Source of the DNA: Bacillus sp. B1-b2
Lineage (GTDB): Bacteria > Bacillota > Bacilli > Bacillales > Cytobacillaceae
Length of the DNA stretch: 64,000 nt
Reading direction: 5' to 3'
Assembly (NCBI RefSeq): GCF_009183415.1
Contig: NZ_WEHU01000014.1
Coordinates: 1 to 64,000 of the forward strand
In this document: one piece after another, positions 50,291 to 60,337 of the stretch
How positions within the stretch are numbered: the stretch's first letter is position 1
Layout: each line of letters starts with the position of its first letter
Position numbers and translations under genes: made by a program
The notes under the pieces: generated by a model
The model's input: the letters and a program-made list of their open reading frames with translations, nothing else
What the model was told of the DNA's origin: nothing
Databases searched by the model: none

Positions 50291-50940
50291 TCAATTCTTT
50301 TTATCGATCCCAAGCAAAGCTTTTTCTTTCTTGTATTGCTCTCTAAGTGCTGCTCTTTCTGCTGATTGGTGAGAGAGAGCAAATGCGGAGGCATCCTGTA
50401 TGTTACCAAAAACCCCTCCAACCGCATTTTGTAAATAAGAACCTAAGTACCGAATAATAGATTCATTACCTACTGTAAATGCACTACGCCAGCCTGCCAT
50501 GTTAAATGTTTTAGAAAGGCTGTAAATTTCTACGCCCACTTCCTTTGCTCCTGGAATGGATAAGAAGCTATGCGGTTTCTCATCGGTATAATAAAGATCT
50601 CCATAGGCAACTATTAAGATGACTTCAGCAATCTTTTCTATTTCGCCATCTTCAAGAGAGATATTCATTTCTTCCCAGCTTATTGGCAGGTTTAATTTTT
50701 TTATAAAGAGAAAGTAATGGTTGAATTTCTGTAAACTTTTCTTCCAGGCTAAGCTGAAATAATACCCCGTATGCGACTACACTTCCGTGTAAATGTGCAT
50801 TTTTTCCTAACTTATATATCCGTAATTGAATGCATGTGCGCCAACACTTTGCCCGAATTTTTCACCTAATCCGCCTACAAGACCAGATAGTGCAAAAATG
50901 GTATCTATCATTCTAGGAAAAATCTGCATTGCTCTCTCTT
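50291..50940 (-). pseudogene. Chimeric relic: iron-alcohol-dehydrogenase end joined to aminotransferase middle
   Basis: Minus strand, 50940 to about 50650: fragments such as MIDTIFALSGLVGGLGEKFG and VGAHAFNYG with later LHGSVVAYGV, in shifted phases, resemble the C-terminal half of a GldA-like iron-containing dehydrogenase. The frame 50668-50291 begins in that sequence (MNISLEDGEIEKIAEVI) and passes without a stop into AYGDLYYTDEKPHSFLS and VEIYSLSKTFNMAGWRSAF, the Lys region of a class I/II PLP aminotransferase, before ending early. Neither enzyme is complete. The joint is a deletion or recombination scar of two genes. Confidence 0.7.
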
Positions 50941-51191
50941 GACTCTGCTGCCTGATATGCTTCTTCTCCGTACTTCATGATGTAATCTCAGCAAAGGGAT
51001 ATAGGACAAGGAATGATAAAGAATAAGAGGATTTCGATGATATGATTTGTATAATGTGTTAGGATAAAAACAATTCATATTGAACTTATCGGAATTTATT
51101 AAGTGTTGTACAAGTATCAGAGTAGTTAAGCGTACTAGCAAAACGTATTTTATGGTAGTCATTAAAATGGTAGCTGGGAGTGTATGAAGAA
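50941..51191. other. Spacer before the MmgE/PrpD gene
   Basis: No gene. It should hold the promoter of the next gene. The minus-strand open frame here has no domain. Confidence 0.3.
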
Positions 51192-52544
51192 ATGAGTGAT
51201 TTAACAAGAAGAATAGTGGAGCTTATTCAAACTACTAATAGGTATGAACAGTTTGGAATGGAAACAAAAGGTAATCTAAAAAAAGGAGTTCTAGATTATA
51301 TTATTTCCTGTTATGCCAGTGTGAAATTTGATGCAAACTTTCAAAATGTTTTACATTCTTCAATCTATTCCAATCATGATGATGCAGTTGTTATTGGCAC
51401 TTCATTAAAAGTTCATCCTTATGATGCCTGCCTGATTAATGGATATTCTGCGCATGCATTAGAATTAGATGACGTTCATTCCGAGATTCGCGGACATCCA
51501 TCTGCTGTTATTTTGAGTTTATTATTCTCTTTATTACAAGAAAAACAGGATACTAATCGCTTTTATGAAGCATATCTGATAGGTGTAGAGGTCATGACTA
51601 GATTTGCTAAACTATTAGGACCAACACATTATGAGAAAGGATTCCATACAACCGCAACTGCTGGATTATATGGTGCTGTTGCTGCAGGGGCTCATTACTT
51701 GGAGATTCCTACAGAGAAGTTTGCTCAAGCACTTAACTTATGTGTTTCGAAAATAAGTGGTTCAAGAAGTCACTTTGGGTCGCTGATGAAACCATTGCAT
51801 GCAGGCTTAACTGCCCAGAGTGCATGGCAAATTCTACACTTGGTGAAAAATAATATTACTGGTAGTGAAAATACGATTATTTCTAAAAATGGATTGCTAT
51901 CTATGTATGTGGAGAATGAAATAGATGCATGGAAATACTTTGAAAATTGGGGAGAACCTTTGTCAGTGGATCAACCAGGTTTATGGTTTAAATTGTATCC
52001 TTGTTGCTCTGCGAATGTTCATGTCATTGATGCGATAAAGGAAATTCAGAGTGTACATTCTTTTCGAGTAGAGGAAATTAGCTCTGTTGATTTATATTTT
52101 CCCCCTAACGGAGATGCAGCATTAGTCTATACCCAGCCAACAAACGGTGAGCAAGGATGCTTTAGTGCTGAATATTGTTCTGCATTATTATTGTTGGGGG
52201 AGGGTTTATCAATAGAGAACTTTAGAGCGACCAGTATTTCAGAAGAAGTTCTTGGAATGATGAAAAAGGTTAAAAGAAGCTATGACCCTATAATCCCTAT
52301 AAGCGAAACTAGTTATCCGAAGGGGAGATATTGTATAGCGGAAATTAGCTTAAATAGTGGGCAAAAGTATGCTTCAAGAGTAGATGTTCCAACTGGATCG
52401 CCAGGAAAACCGCTTGGCATGGAAGATCTTTTTAGCAAAGCAACTACCATATTAGGGAAACAAGCTAATTCAATAATCAAGGTCTTTTCAAAGAAAGGTA
52501 CCGTTAGTTTTAATGAGTTAGAACAGTTGCTTTTAATAGAATAA
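51192..52544 (+). CDS. MmgE/PrpD family protein
   Basis: A 450-residue cytoplasmic protein of the 2-methylcitrate dehydratase-like family. Family features: NGYSAHALELDDVHSEIRGH with the catalytic-type Asp/His pair, the GVEVMTRFAKLLG helix, HTTATAGLYGAVAAGAH and WFKLYPCCSANVHVIDA. Members include PrpD and cis-aconitate decarboxylase-like enzymes; there are no propionate genes nearby, so the substrate is open. Start taken at ATG 51192 after GGGAG; an upstream in-frame GTG at 51180 is an alternative. Confidence 0.83.
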   Translation: MSDLTRRIVELIQTTNRYEQFGMETKGNLKKGVLDYIISCYASVKFDANFQNVLHSSIYSNHDDAVVIGTSLKVHPYDACLINGYSAHALELDDVHSEIRGHPSAVILSLLFSLLQEKQDTNRFYEAYLIGVEVMTRFAKLLGPTHYEKGFHTTATAGLYGAVAAGAHYLEIPTEKFAQALNLCVSKISGSRSHFGSLMKPLHAGLTAQSAWQILHLVKNNITGSENTIISKNGLLSMYVENEIDAWKYFENWGEPLSVDQPGLWFKLYPCCSANVHVIDAIKEIQSVHSFRVEEISSVDLYFPPNGDAALVYTQPTNGEQGCFSAEYCSALLLLGEGLSIENFRATSISEEVLGMMKKVKRSYDPIIPISETSYPKGRYCIAEISLNSGQKYASRVDVPTGSPGKPLGMEDLFSKATTILGKQANSIIKVFSKKGTVSFNELEQLLLIE

Positions 52545-52770
52545 TTACTTCTAGGGTTGAAAATGTCACGGTGAGAGGTACTCTGCTTGGGACCAATAAC
52601 AAGGAACATCTTCTAGTAAAATGTTAAAAGAGTCATAGAAAAAAAGGACAACAAGGCTATCTTATAGAAATGTTTATAAAAGGTATTGTTGGTTTCTCAT
52701 ACTGGTAATTACTTTTCAATATAATAGTACCAATATAGTATTGCATTTTGCTATAAAGGGAGTAGATTTC

Positions 52771-53883
52771 ATGATTCGATATGACAAGAGTTTAATCGAA
52801 ATCTTACAAAAAGATACAAAGATAATAGAAAATGACGGATTAAGCATTATCTTAAAACCAAGTCCTGGAGAAGAGCGAGTGGGTTATTTAGATCCAATTG
52901 AAATGAGCATTATGGAAGAACACTGGGCTGGGCAAAAGCAACGAGAACAACCCACTTCACCACCTTCTATAGAAGAAATTGTCTCTATGATTAGAGAAAG
53001 TATGGGATTCCCTAATCTAAATTTAAATACAGTAGAGATACACACAAAATATGAAGAAATAACTAGCGGTAGTGGGAATAAGGTTGGACTTTGGCGTTAT
53101 TATCCGAGAAAGTCTTACAACAAGAATCGTCCAGCTTTCCTATTTTTTCATGGTGGAGGTTGGTTAGGTGGCAGTGTTTATACGGTGGAAAACTTCTGTA
53201 AACTGATTGCTGAGCTTGCAGATGCAGTAGTGTTTAACGTAGATTATTCTCTAGCTCCTGAAAAGCCTTATCCTAATGGAATTAACGATAGTTATAGTGC
53301 TGTTAAACATGTATATGATAATGCAAATGACTATGGAGTAAATCCTAACAAAATCTCTGTTGGAGGAGACAGTGCTGGTGGGAATTTAGCTGCAGCACTA
53401 TCTTTAAAAGCTAGAGATGAAGGATTATCTATGATTGCTATGCAAGTGTTACTGTATCCAGCTGTTCTAATGGGAGATGTTTCAGTGGATGGATATGAGT
53501 GGAGAGAGGACGACTTTGAGGTATCAGAAGAACATGCAGATATTATTAAAAATCGCTGTCTCTCTCTTGGAAGACCATCAAAAGTGGAAGAAGATGTTAT
53601 ATTGAGTAGCTATATAACCAGTACTGATTTAAAGGATCCCTATGTAAATCCTGCTCTTGCACTATCTCATGAAGGATTGCCTAAAGCTATAATAGTTGCA
53701 GCAGAATTCGATGGATTACGAATTCAAAATGAAGCTTATGCGAAACAGCTACAAGCTGCGGGAGTAGATACCACCTGTTATCGGTATAAGGGAATGACCC
53801 ATGCTTTTATTGATAAATTGGGCTACTTGCCTCAAGCAGAAGATCTGTGCATGGTCATTGCGAATGAATTGAGGGATTTATAG
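52771..53883 (+). CDS. Alpha/beta hydrolase (HSL-type esterase/lipase)
   Basis: A 370-residue hydrolase with the oxyanion motif HGGGW (about residue 128), the nucleophile motif GDSAGG (about 204) and a C-terminal Asp/His pair (AAEFDGLR, then GMTHAF). This matches the hormone-sensitive-lipase family. No signal peptide. Start at ATG 52771 behind AAAGGGAG. Substrate unknown; small acyl esters are likely. Confidence 0.85.
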   Translation: MIRYDKSLIEILQKDTKIIENDGLSIILKPSPGEERVGYLDPIEMSIMEEHWAGQKQREQPTSPPSIEEIVSMIRESMGFPNLNLNTVEIHTKYEEITSGSGNKVGLWRYYPRKSYNKNRPAFLFFHGGGWLGGSVYTVENFCKLIAELADAVVFNVDYSLAPEKPYPNGINDSYSAVKHVYDNANDYGVNPNKISVGGDSAGGNLAAALSLKARDEGLSMIAMQVLLYPAVLMGDVSVDGYEWREDDFEVSEEHADIIKNRCLSLGRPSKVEEDVILSSYITSTDLKDPYVNPALALSHEGLPKAIIVAAEFDGLRIQNEAYAKQLQAAGVDTTCYRYKGMTHAFIDKLGYLPQAEDLCMVIANELRDL

Positions 53884-54037
53884 AATTAGATGAAATGTGG
53901 AAGTCATGGAGTAATCTTTTTTGCTTGTAATTAACATGAATAGGATGAATTCTAGTTCTATAATGAAAAAAATATTTACTGATTTATATTTGCTAGGTTT
54001 ATCATGTTCGGAACACTTTTATATAATGTTTGAAATT

Positions 54038-54084
54038 AACAAAGTCAATACTTTGAGCAATCAGAGTGTTGACTTTGTTTGTTT
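54038..54084 (+). terminator. Terminator after the esterase gene
   Basis: A long stem, CAAAGTCAATACTTTGA with a matching TCAGAGTGTTGACTTTG, is followed by TTTGTTT. The open frame across it (53921-54205) is therefore unlikely to be a gene. Confidence 0.78.
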
Positions 54085-54278
54085 AAATGGACATGCATAT
54101 CAATTGGGAAGGAATAGATTTATAAAAATAAGTGAAGTGCCAAGTCACTATTACGATTATTCAAAAAAGATTAGAATAACTAATGAAATAATTTCCTATT
54201 CATAATACAATAGGTAAGTCATATATTATTCTGTTCGTATATATATATTTATTCAATTAGAAAGAAGGCGGTTATAGC

Positions 54279-55505
54279 TTGAATTCCATATCAAACGCAA
54301 AACGGTTACAGATTGCTCTCCTTTTAGGGTCTCTGTCGCTTTTAGGACCTTTTACAATTGATACCTATTTGCCTGCGTTTCCAACAATTGTAGAAGAATT
54401 TGGCACAAGTGCTTCTCTTGTGCAGGTAAGTTTAACAACATGCTTACTAGGACTTGGGTTAGGGCAATTAGTGATCGGGCCAATGAGTGATGTACAGGGA
54501 CGTCGTAAACCATTACTTATTTTCCTCGGCTTGTATTTAGTTTCTTCCTTAATTTGTGCAGTAGCACCAAATATTTACTTATTGATTGTTGCTCGTTTTA
54601 TCCAAGGCTTCGCGGCAGCAGGTGGTCTTGTTATCTCTAGAGCGGTTGTTCGAGATCTTTATAGTGGAAAAGAACTGACCAAGTTTTTCGCAACATTGAT
54701 GCTTGTTGGAAACTTAGGTCCAATTGTGGCACCAATCATTGGTGGTGCGATTCTTTCCTTTGCACAGTGGAAAGTGGTTTTCCTTGTTCTAACATTGGTA
54801 GGGGTTATCTTAATGGTCGTTGTTTCGTTTATGCTAGAAGAAACATTACCAGCTGAGAAACGTGTGCCTAGTAATTTCAAACAAGTAGTGAGCAATTTTG
54901 GTACGTTATTAAAAGACCGTGAGTTTGCGGGTTATGCTTTTACACAAGGATTTACGACAGCCGGAATATTTGCCTATGTATCTGGTATTTCTTTTGTTTA
55001 CCAAAATATCTATGGCGTTTCTCCACAAGTATTTAGTTTATTGTTCGGAATAAATGGAGTTGGGCTGATTATCGGAACTCAAATTGTTGGAAGGGTTTCA
55101 AGATATTCCGAGAGAACCTTCTTGAAGAGTGGTTTGATTTTATCCGTATCTGCTGCTGCTTTATTAGTACTTGCCATTCTAATGCATGCGCCATTACTTG
55201 CAGTAGCAATTCCAATATTCCTTTTCGTTATGTCGATTAGTATTATTGGTACATCGTCCTTCTCTCTAGCAATGGAAACAAAAGGACATGTGGCTGGAAG
55301 TGCTTCTGCTTTATTAGGTTTATTGCCATTCTTACTTGGTTCTTTAACAGCACCATTAGTTGGTATCGGAGGAGAAGAAACAGCACTGCCTATGGGTATT
55401 ACTATATTTGTATCTAGTTTATTAGCTTCTCTGTCTTACTTTATGTTGGTTCGAAAGGGTTCTGTGAAGGTGAATGCAGCAGAGCATGTTACGAATCAGC
55501 ATTGA
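54279..55505 (+). CDS. Bcr/CflA family drug efflux MFS transporter
   Basis: A 408-residue, twelve-segment MFS pump. The start FTIDTYLPAFPTIVEEFG and the loop GPMSDVQGRRKPLL are typical of the Bcr/CflA group (bicyclomycin, chloramphenicol and sulphonamide efflux), as is RFIQGFAAAGGLVISRAVVRD. Starts at TTG 54279 with AGAAGGCGG ahead. Monocistronic with a terminator. The actual substrate is unknown. Confidence 0.87.
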   Translation: MNSISNAKRLQIALLLGSLSLLGPFTIDTYLPAFPTIVEEFGTSASLVQVSLTTCLLGLGLGQLVIGPMSDVQGRRKPLLIFLGLYLVSSLICAVAPNIYLLIVARFIQGFAAAGGLVISRAVVRDLYSGKELTKFFATLMLVGNLGPIVAPIIGGAILSFAQWKVVFLVLTLVGVILMVVVSFMLEETLPAEKRVPSNFKQVVSNFGTLLKDREFAGYAFTQGFTTAGIFAYVSGISFVYQNIYGVSPQVFSLLFGINGVGLIIGTQIVGRVSRYSERTFLKSGLILSVSAAALLVLAILMHAPLLAVAIPIFLFVMSISIIGTSSFSLAMETKGHVAGSASALLGLLPFLLGSLTAPLVGIGGEETALPMGITIFVSSLLASLSYFMLVRKGSVKVNAAEHVTNQH

Positions 55506-55520
55506 TTTTATAGGTAATTA

Positions 55521-55558
55521 GAAAAGGCGCTTTCCATTATGGAGGCGTCTTTTTTGTA
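55521..55558 (+). terminator. Terminator of the efflux gene
   Basis: AAAAGGCGCT and AGGCGTCTTTT pair with wobbles and run into TTTTGT. Confidence 0.72.
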
Positions 55559-55679
55559 TTTTAGCGCCAAAGAGGAGTATCTCAAAGAAATAACCATTGA
55601 AAACAGTTCCTTTTAACTAGAAACTTTCGATACTCATCATCGCATTTCCAAATACAAAGACACTTTCAGAAAGGAATCA

Positions 55680-56378
55680 ATGATGAATAGAATGACTTTA
55701 GAGCAGGCACAAAAAGAAGAGAAAAAGCGTTCTTGGAAAGAAAACGTACCAATGTTTTTTTTCTTAGTAATTGGATTAGGCTCAGCATTTGGAATATTTA
55801 TGGGGTTAGAATACTTGCAAGTAGAAACATTTTCTACAGATAATTCCCTTGTTACAACTCCTAATATCAGTTTTTTAGATTTTTTCATGGTTATTCTAAT
55901 TGGTGTTTTCCTTATACCAACTTTCTTGGAATTTATTTTTATCAATTCGTTTAAACGGACTGTAAAGCAATATTTGAAAATATTTTTACCGATCGCCATT
56001 TTCACTATTGGTGTTCTGTTCTTATCCTTTTATAGTTATACGGATATTACAGAGAAAACCATTACTTATGACCCGTTTTGGTTTGGGGAGAAGCAGGTAT
56101 ATGCCTGGGGAGATATTGAATGGGTGGTAATTGACGAAGCGAGTGACCGGTCTAAAGATTTTGATTACTATCTTTACTTTAAAGACGATACTACTTTAGA
56201 TATATGGGGATCAACAAGAATGCATATAGATGAATTAAAGCTAGTAGATGATAGGATTAGGGAAATGGGGATTCCTAAAGAGGTAAATGTACCCCCTAAT
56301 GAAATGGAGATAAAGGAGGGTTATGGAAGAGAAGATAAGGAAATATATCAAATGATCGAGCAAGTTATAAGGGATTAA
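55680..56378 (+). CDS. Hypothetical membrane protein with PH-like C-terminal part
   Basis: A 232-residue protein with three membrane segments (residues about 22-45, 62-85 and 98-118) and a cytoplasmic C-terminal half (ITYDPFWFGEKQVYAWGDIE, then YYLYFKDDTTLDIWG). The second half looks like a bacterial pleckstrin-homology-type beta sandwich. Start behind AAAGGA. No assigned function. The next gene, separated by about 35 bases, is also a membrane-then-soluble protein, so the two may work together. Confidence 0.62.
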   Translation: MMNRMTLEQAQKEEKKRSWKENVPMFFFLVIGLGSAFGIFMGLEYLQVETFSTDNSLVTTPNISFLDFFMVILIGVFLIPTFLEFIFINSFKRTVKQYLKIFLPIAIFTIGVLFLSFYSYTDITEKTITYDPFWFGEKQVYAWGDIEWVVIDEASDRSKDFDYYLYFKDDTTLDIWGSTRMHIDELKLVDDRIREMGIPKEVNVPPNEMEIKEGYGREDKEIYQMIEQVIRD

Positions 56379-56412
56379 TAGCTTACTAAAACAGTAGATA
56401 GGAGGATTTCGT

Positions 56413-57148
56413 TTGGCTTATGATATTAACGAGCATTATGCTTTTGATGCTTACTATGTAAAAGAAGAAGGGTTAACCTATTCTAATCGCCATACATGGA
56501 AGGAGAAATGGGCAGGTATTGCAGTTTGTGCATTTTTTTTTGGTGTAGCAGCTACCCTTATTGGGTATATTTTCTACGTCATCTTTTGGCAATCTCTATT
56601 TTGGCCAGTATTGATTATTGGATTAGGAGCACTATTGGTGTCAGCTATAGCCGTCATTGTATTAACCGGGTTCAGAAAAAAATATAAATCACGAAGTCTT
56701 CATAGAACTAGCACAAAATGGTTTTATGCAAACCATTAGGAATAGAAAAACGAATCAGGTACAAGAAATTCATTTACCTTTTGAAAAAATGGACAGTGTG
56801 ACAATGGGACGTTTCCTCTATTTAATAACACCAAAAAAATATGGTACGGGTACCTACTGGCTCAGTATCGAACTAGCAATGAAAGGATACACAGCTGATG
56901 GTCAGCTAGTTTTAAAAAAATTCCCGCTGAAAAATCCAGATGAAATAGAACAATGGATCGAGCAGTTTCAACAACATCATGTGCCTCTCTACTATACAAA
57001 TACGTTCTTAAAAGATTTAACATTAGACGATTATGACACGATGAAGAAGAAAAAGTATCCAGAAGAAACAGGAGAGATCGAGTTAGCCTATAAAACGGTC
57101 AATCAAGAAGCGCCTATGAATTGGGATGGGAAGAAGATCTATCGATAA
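56413..57148 (+). pseudogene. Membrane protein gene split by a frameshift in an A-run
   Basis: Frame 1 (TTG 56413, after AGGAGG) codes two membrane segments and ends at 56739 in TSTKWFYANH. Frame 2 upstream of its ATG (56726) is open back to the seven A at 56676-56682 and reads NINHEVFIELAQNGFMQTI, a sensible junction, then a soluble domain to 57148. Removing one A would join both into a protein of about 244 residues. It may be a true frameshift, a slippage site or a sequencing error. The family is unknown. Confidence 0.6.
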
Positions 57149-57491
57149 TTATTTCTTTATCAGTATTAGAATAGCAGGGGAGGGTGGATAGAGCTGCAAT
57201 TTCCCCTTCTTATATTCAATACTCTACTTATTTATATCAACAATTTTTTGCGTGAAAGGACATATTATTATTAGGAATATTCCAGTAAAAACTTCTGGTT
57301 CATCATTGGGAAAAAATAAGCCTATGGATTGTAAGTTTTCATGTGTTTGGATTACCTTTGACGGGAATACCCCATATCTTTCTTCTTTTATAAATGACTA
57401 ATAATTCTGACACTACATGTTAAATAAGATAACTTCCATATGATATAATATGAAATAAATAATGGGAATTTTCTAATTTTGAGGTGGGGTC
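57149..57491. other. Intergenic region before the PucR gene
   Basis: About 340 bases without a gene. TATAAT at 57444-57449 with a poor -35 element (TTAAAT, 18 bases upstream) may be the promoter of the PucR-type gene; the GAGGTGGGG site precedes the start at 57492. Confidence 0.4.
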
Positions 57492-59078
57492 ATGGGGATA
57501 ATGGTGAGAGATGCGTTGGGAATTGGTGCACTAACAAATGGAAAGTTGCTTGCTGGTCATGAGGGCTTAAATAATATTATTAATCATGTTAGTGTTATTG
57601 AAGTACCTGATGCACATGAATGGTTTCGGGGAAATGAGCTTTTTTTGACAGCTTTTTATACCATACAAAATGATATTTCAGCACAGCTAAAATTAATTAC
57701 CCATTTAAGTGAAAAGAAGTCAGCAGCATTGGGAATTTGTTATCCAGGATTATACTAGGACTATATTTCACAAGAAACAATGGACAAGGCTAATGAATTG
57801 AAGATACCAATAATAGAAATTCCTAAGAATGTTGCATATATTGATATTATATCTCCCATTTTAAGAGAGATAGAAAGAGAGCAGTATAAGGAAGCACAGA
57901 ATGCTATTCATTTACAAAATCAAGTGAATCAATGGATTATTCAAGGAAAAGATTTTCAAACAATTACGACAAAAATCTCTAAGCTGTTGGACATATCCGT
58001 CATTACGTTGGACAAGGAATTTAACATTATGTCGTCATTCGTACCAATAGGTTCAGGGTTTGCAATGGAATCTATCCATCAATTTATATCTAAGGAATAT
58101 TTGGCTTTATCAAAAGAGCAACTAGTGACAATTGTTTGGGCGGAAGAAAATCAAATGATTCATATCCATCCAATTAAAGTCAAAGGAAGGGTATATGGAT
58201 TTACCGTTGCAGTAGAAACAGCAGTTCAACAAAAGATTTCATCCTTAATAATGGAGAGTATTTCTACAGGATTAGGATTACTGTATTCTCAAACACTGTT
58301 CATACAAGATGCCACAAATAAAATGAAAAAGGATTTATTAGATGATTGGTTATCACAGGAAGAAGTAAATAGTGATGTTTTTCTTGAAAGGTCCAAAAAG
58401 TTGAGTTGGAGTATCTTTGAGAAGTCGGGTATTGGAATTCTGTCTTGTTCAGGACTCGATGTTAATGTGGAAAATATTCTTCAAGTAATAAGAAGTTACT
58501 TTCAGCAGAAGGGAAATCAGTCTCTCACTTTCATTTATGGAGAAAAGATAGTGTTTTTCTTACAGAGTAGGAAGAGTTACCAAGAATATTATCGGGCCTT
58601 CTTTGAAGAGTTATATGATTCTTCATTAGCAGATGCATATAAAGATGTCCACATTTCTTTGAGTCCATCAACAAATCAATTAATAAAAGATGGGAGATTC
58701 TTCTATGAAGAATTAACAAGTACTATTCATGTGCAAAAGAAGTTGGATATGCTGCCGAAAGTGTTATTCCTGAATGAGGTTCCAATATTTTCAGCGCAAT
58801 TTTTGAATAAGGACAAGCGATTGTTAAGGAAAATGGATGATTTACTTGCACCATTAATTCAATATGATGAGAAAAATAATTCGGATTTATTGGAAACACT
58901 AGGTTATTTGCTATTTTCCAAAGATTTTAATGAACTGCCAGAAAAATTAAATATCCATAAAAATACGTTAAACTATAGAAAGAACCGGATAAAAGATTTA
59001 TTACCTAATGATCCATTTGTTAGTCCCTATCGAATTTCCTATGAGTTAGCATTTTTGATAAAGAAAATATCCCTATGA
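57492..59078 (+). pseudogene. PucR-family regulator interrupted by TAG
   Basis: The frame starts at ATG 57492 (site GAGGTGGGG) with the PucR N-terminal pattern (VRDALGIGALTNGKLLAGHEG, split at about residue 20, and HVSVIEVPDAHEWFRGNE). It meets TAG at 57756-57758 and continues in the same phase to 59078 through a GGDEF-like central part to the C-terminal HTH (FNELPEKLNIHKNTLNYRKN). A single CAG to TAG change would explain it. It may still give a start-internal product from ATG 57780. The expected role is control of the purine/hydantoin catabolic operon at 59219. Confidence 0.8.
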
Positions 59079-59218
59079 TTGTTCTACTGAACAAGCAGAA
59101 GGGTCTTTTTTTGTATTTTTAAATATTTTGAATTATCTGAATTAGTGTTAGTCTTAATATAGATTTTTAAAATGATAGTGAAATCAAAAGAAGTTAAAGT
59201 ATACGAAGGAGGGTTTGC

Positions 59219-60337
59219 ATGGCGATTTGGATAGGAGAACAAGAGATAGAAGACTTATCTATTGGAGCGGCACTGTTAGGTACAGGAGGAGGTGGCGATC
59301 CTTATCTAGGCAAGTTGATGGTGTTAAAGTCTATTAGAAAAAATGGTCCTATCAAATTAATAGACCCGACAGAGGTTCCTGATGAAGAGTTAGTTATTCC
59401 AACAGCGATGATGGGAGCACCAACCATTATGGTAGAAAAAATACCAAATGGCAATGAATCACTGAAATCTTTTCAATTAGTAGAAAAAGAATGGGGCAAG
59501 AAAGCTTATGCCACCATGCCTATTGAATGTGGAGGATTAAATTCTACGATTCCTTTAGTGGTTGCTTCAGAGTTAGGGATTCCTGTTGTGGATGGAGATG
59601 GAATGGGAAGGGCATTTCCAGAACTCGATATGGAAACCTTTAATGTATATGGAGTGAATGGTACACCAATGGCAATTCATAACGAGCGTGGCGATTATTG
59701 TTTATTAAAAGCATTAGATAATAAGATGCTAGAGCATGTGTCTAGAGGAATCACAATTCGAATGGGCGGTGCTTCTCATGTAGCACTTTATGGGATGTTG
59801 GGTCACGATGTAAAAAGAACGGCCATACCAAATACAATCAGTCTTTGTATCGAGTTAGGTAGAAGTATAAGAGAAGCTAGTGAAGCAAAGCGAGATGTAA
59901 TGGATGCCATTAAGCAGGTAACAAAAAGTTCTATATACGGAGAAGCAGTTGTTTTGTTTAAAGGAAAGGTAGTTGATGTAGAACGTAGATCCACTGATGG
60001 ATTTGTGAGAGGAAAAGCAATGGTGGAAGGATTCGAGCAATATGAAGGGGAAGAGATGCTCGTCGAATTTCAAAATGAAAATTTAGTAGCAATGGTAGAT
60101 GGCCATACGATTGCTATGGTGCCAGATTTAATTTCTTTCTTAGACTTGGAAACAGGTAGCCCCCTTACAACAGAAGGCTTAAGATATGGATTTAGAGTCA
60201 TTTGTGTTGGTATTCCAACTCCATCCATTATGAGGAGTGAAGGGGCCCTGCAAGTATGGGGTCCAAGGGAGTTTGGATATAACATGGATTATCAGAAAAT
60301 CGAAGAAATCTATGATTCAAGGAAGGTGAACGTATGA
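59219..60337 (+). CDS. DUF917 family protein
   Basis: A 372-residue cytoplasmic protein of the DUF917 family. Seen: GAALLGTGGGGDPYLGK at the start, MMGAPTIMVEKIP and ATMPIECGGLNSTIPL with VVDGDGMGRAFPELD. DUF917 proteins are almost always paired with hydantoinase/oxoprolinase-type proteins and are taken as accessory or second subunits. The following gene overlaps by four bases, consistent with a complex. Excellent AAGGAGGG site. Confidence 0.87.
   Translation: MAIWIGEQEIEDLSIGAALLGTGGGGDPYLGKLMVLKSIRKNGPIKLIDPTEVPDEELVIPTAMMGAPTIMVEKIPNGNESLKSFQLVEKEWGKKAYATMPIECGGLNSTIPLVVASELGIPVVDGDGMGRAFPELDMETFNVYGVNGTPMAIHNERGDYCLLKALDNKMLEHVSRGITIRMGGASHVALYGMLGHDVKRTAIPNTISLCIELGRSIREASEAKRDVMDAIKQVTKSSIYGEAVVLFKGKVVDVERRSTDGFVRGKAMVEGFEQYEGEEMLVEFQNENLVAMVDGHTIAMVPDLISFLDLETGSPLTTEGLRYGFRVICVGIPTPSIMRSEGALQVWGPREFGYNMDYQKIEEIYDSRKVNV

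Noticed and set aside
53921-54205. 94-codon frame after the esterase
   Set aside because: A strong terminator hairpin (54038-54084) lies in its middle.
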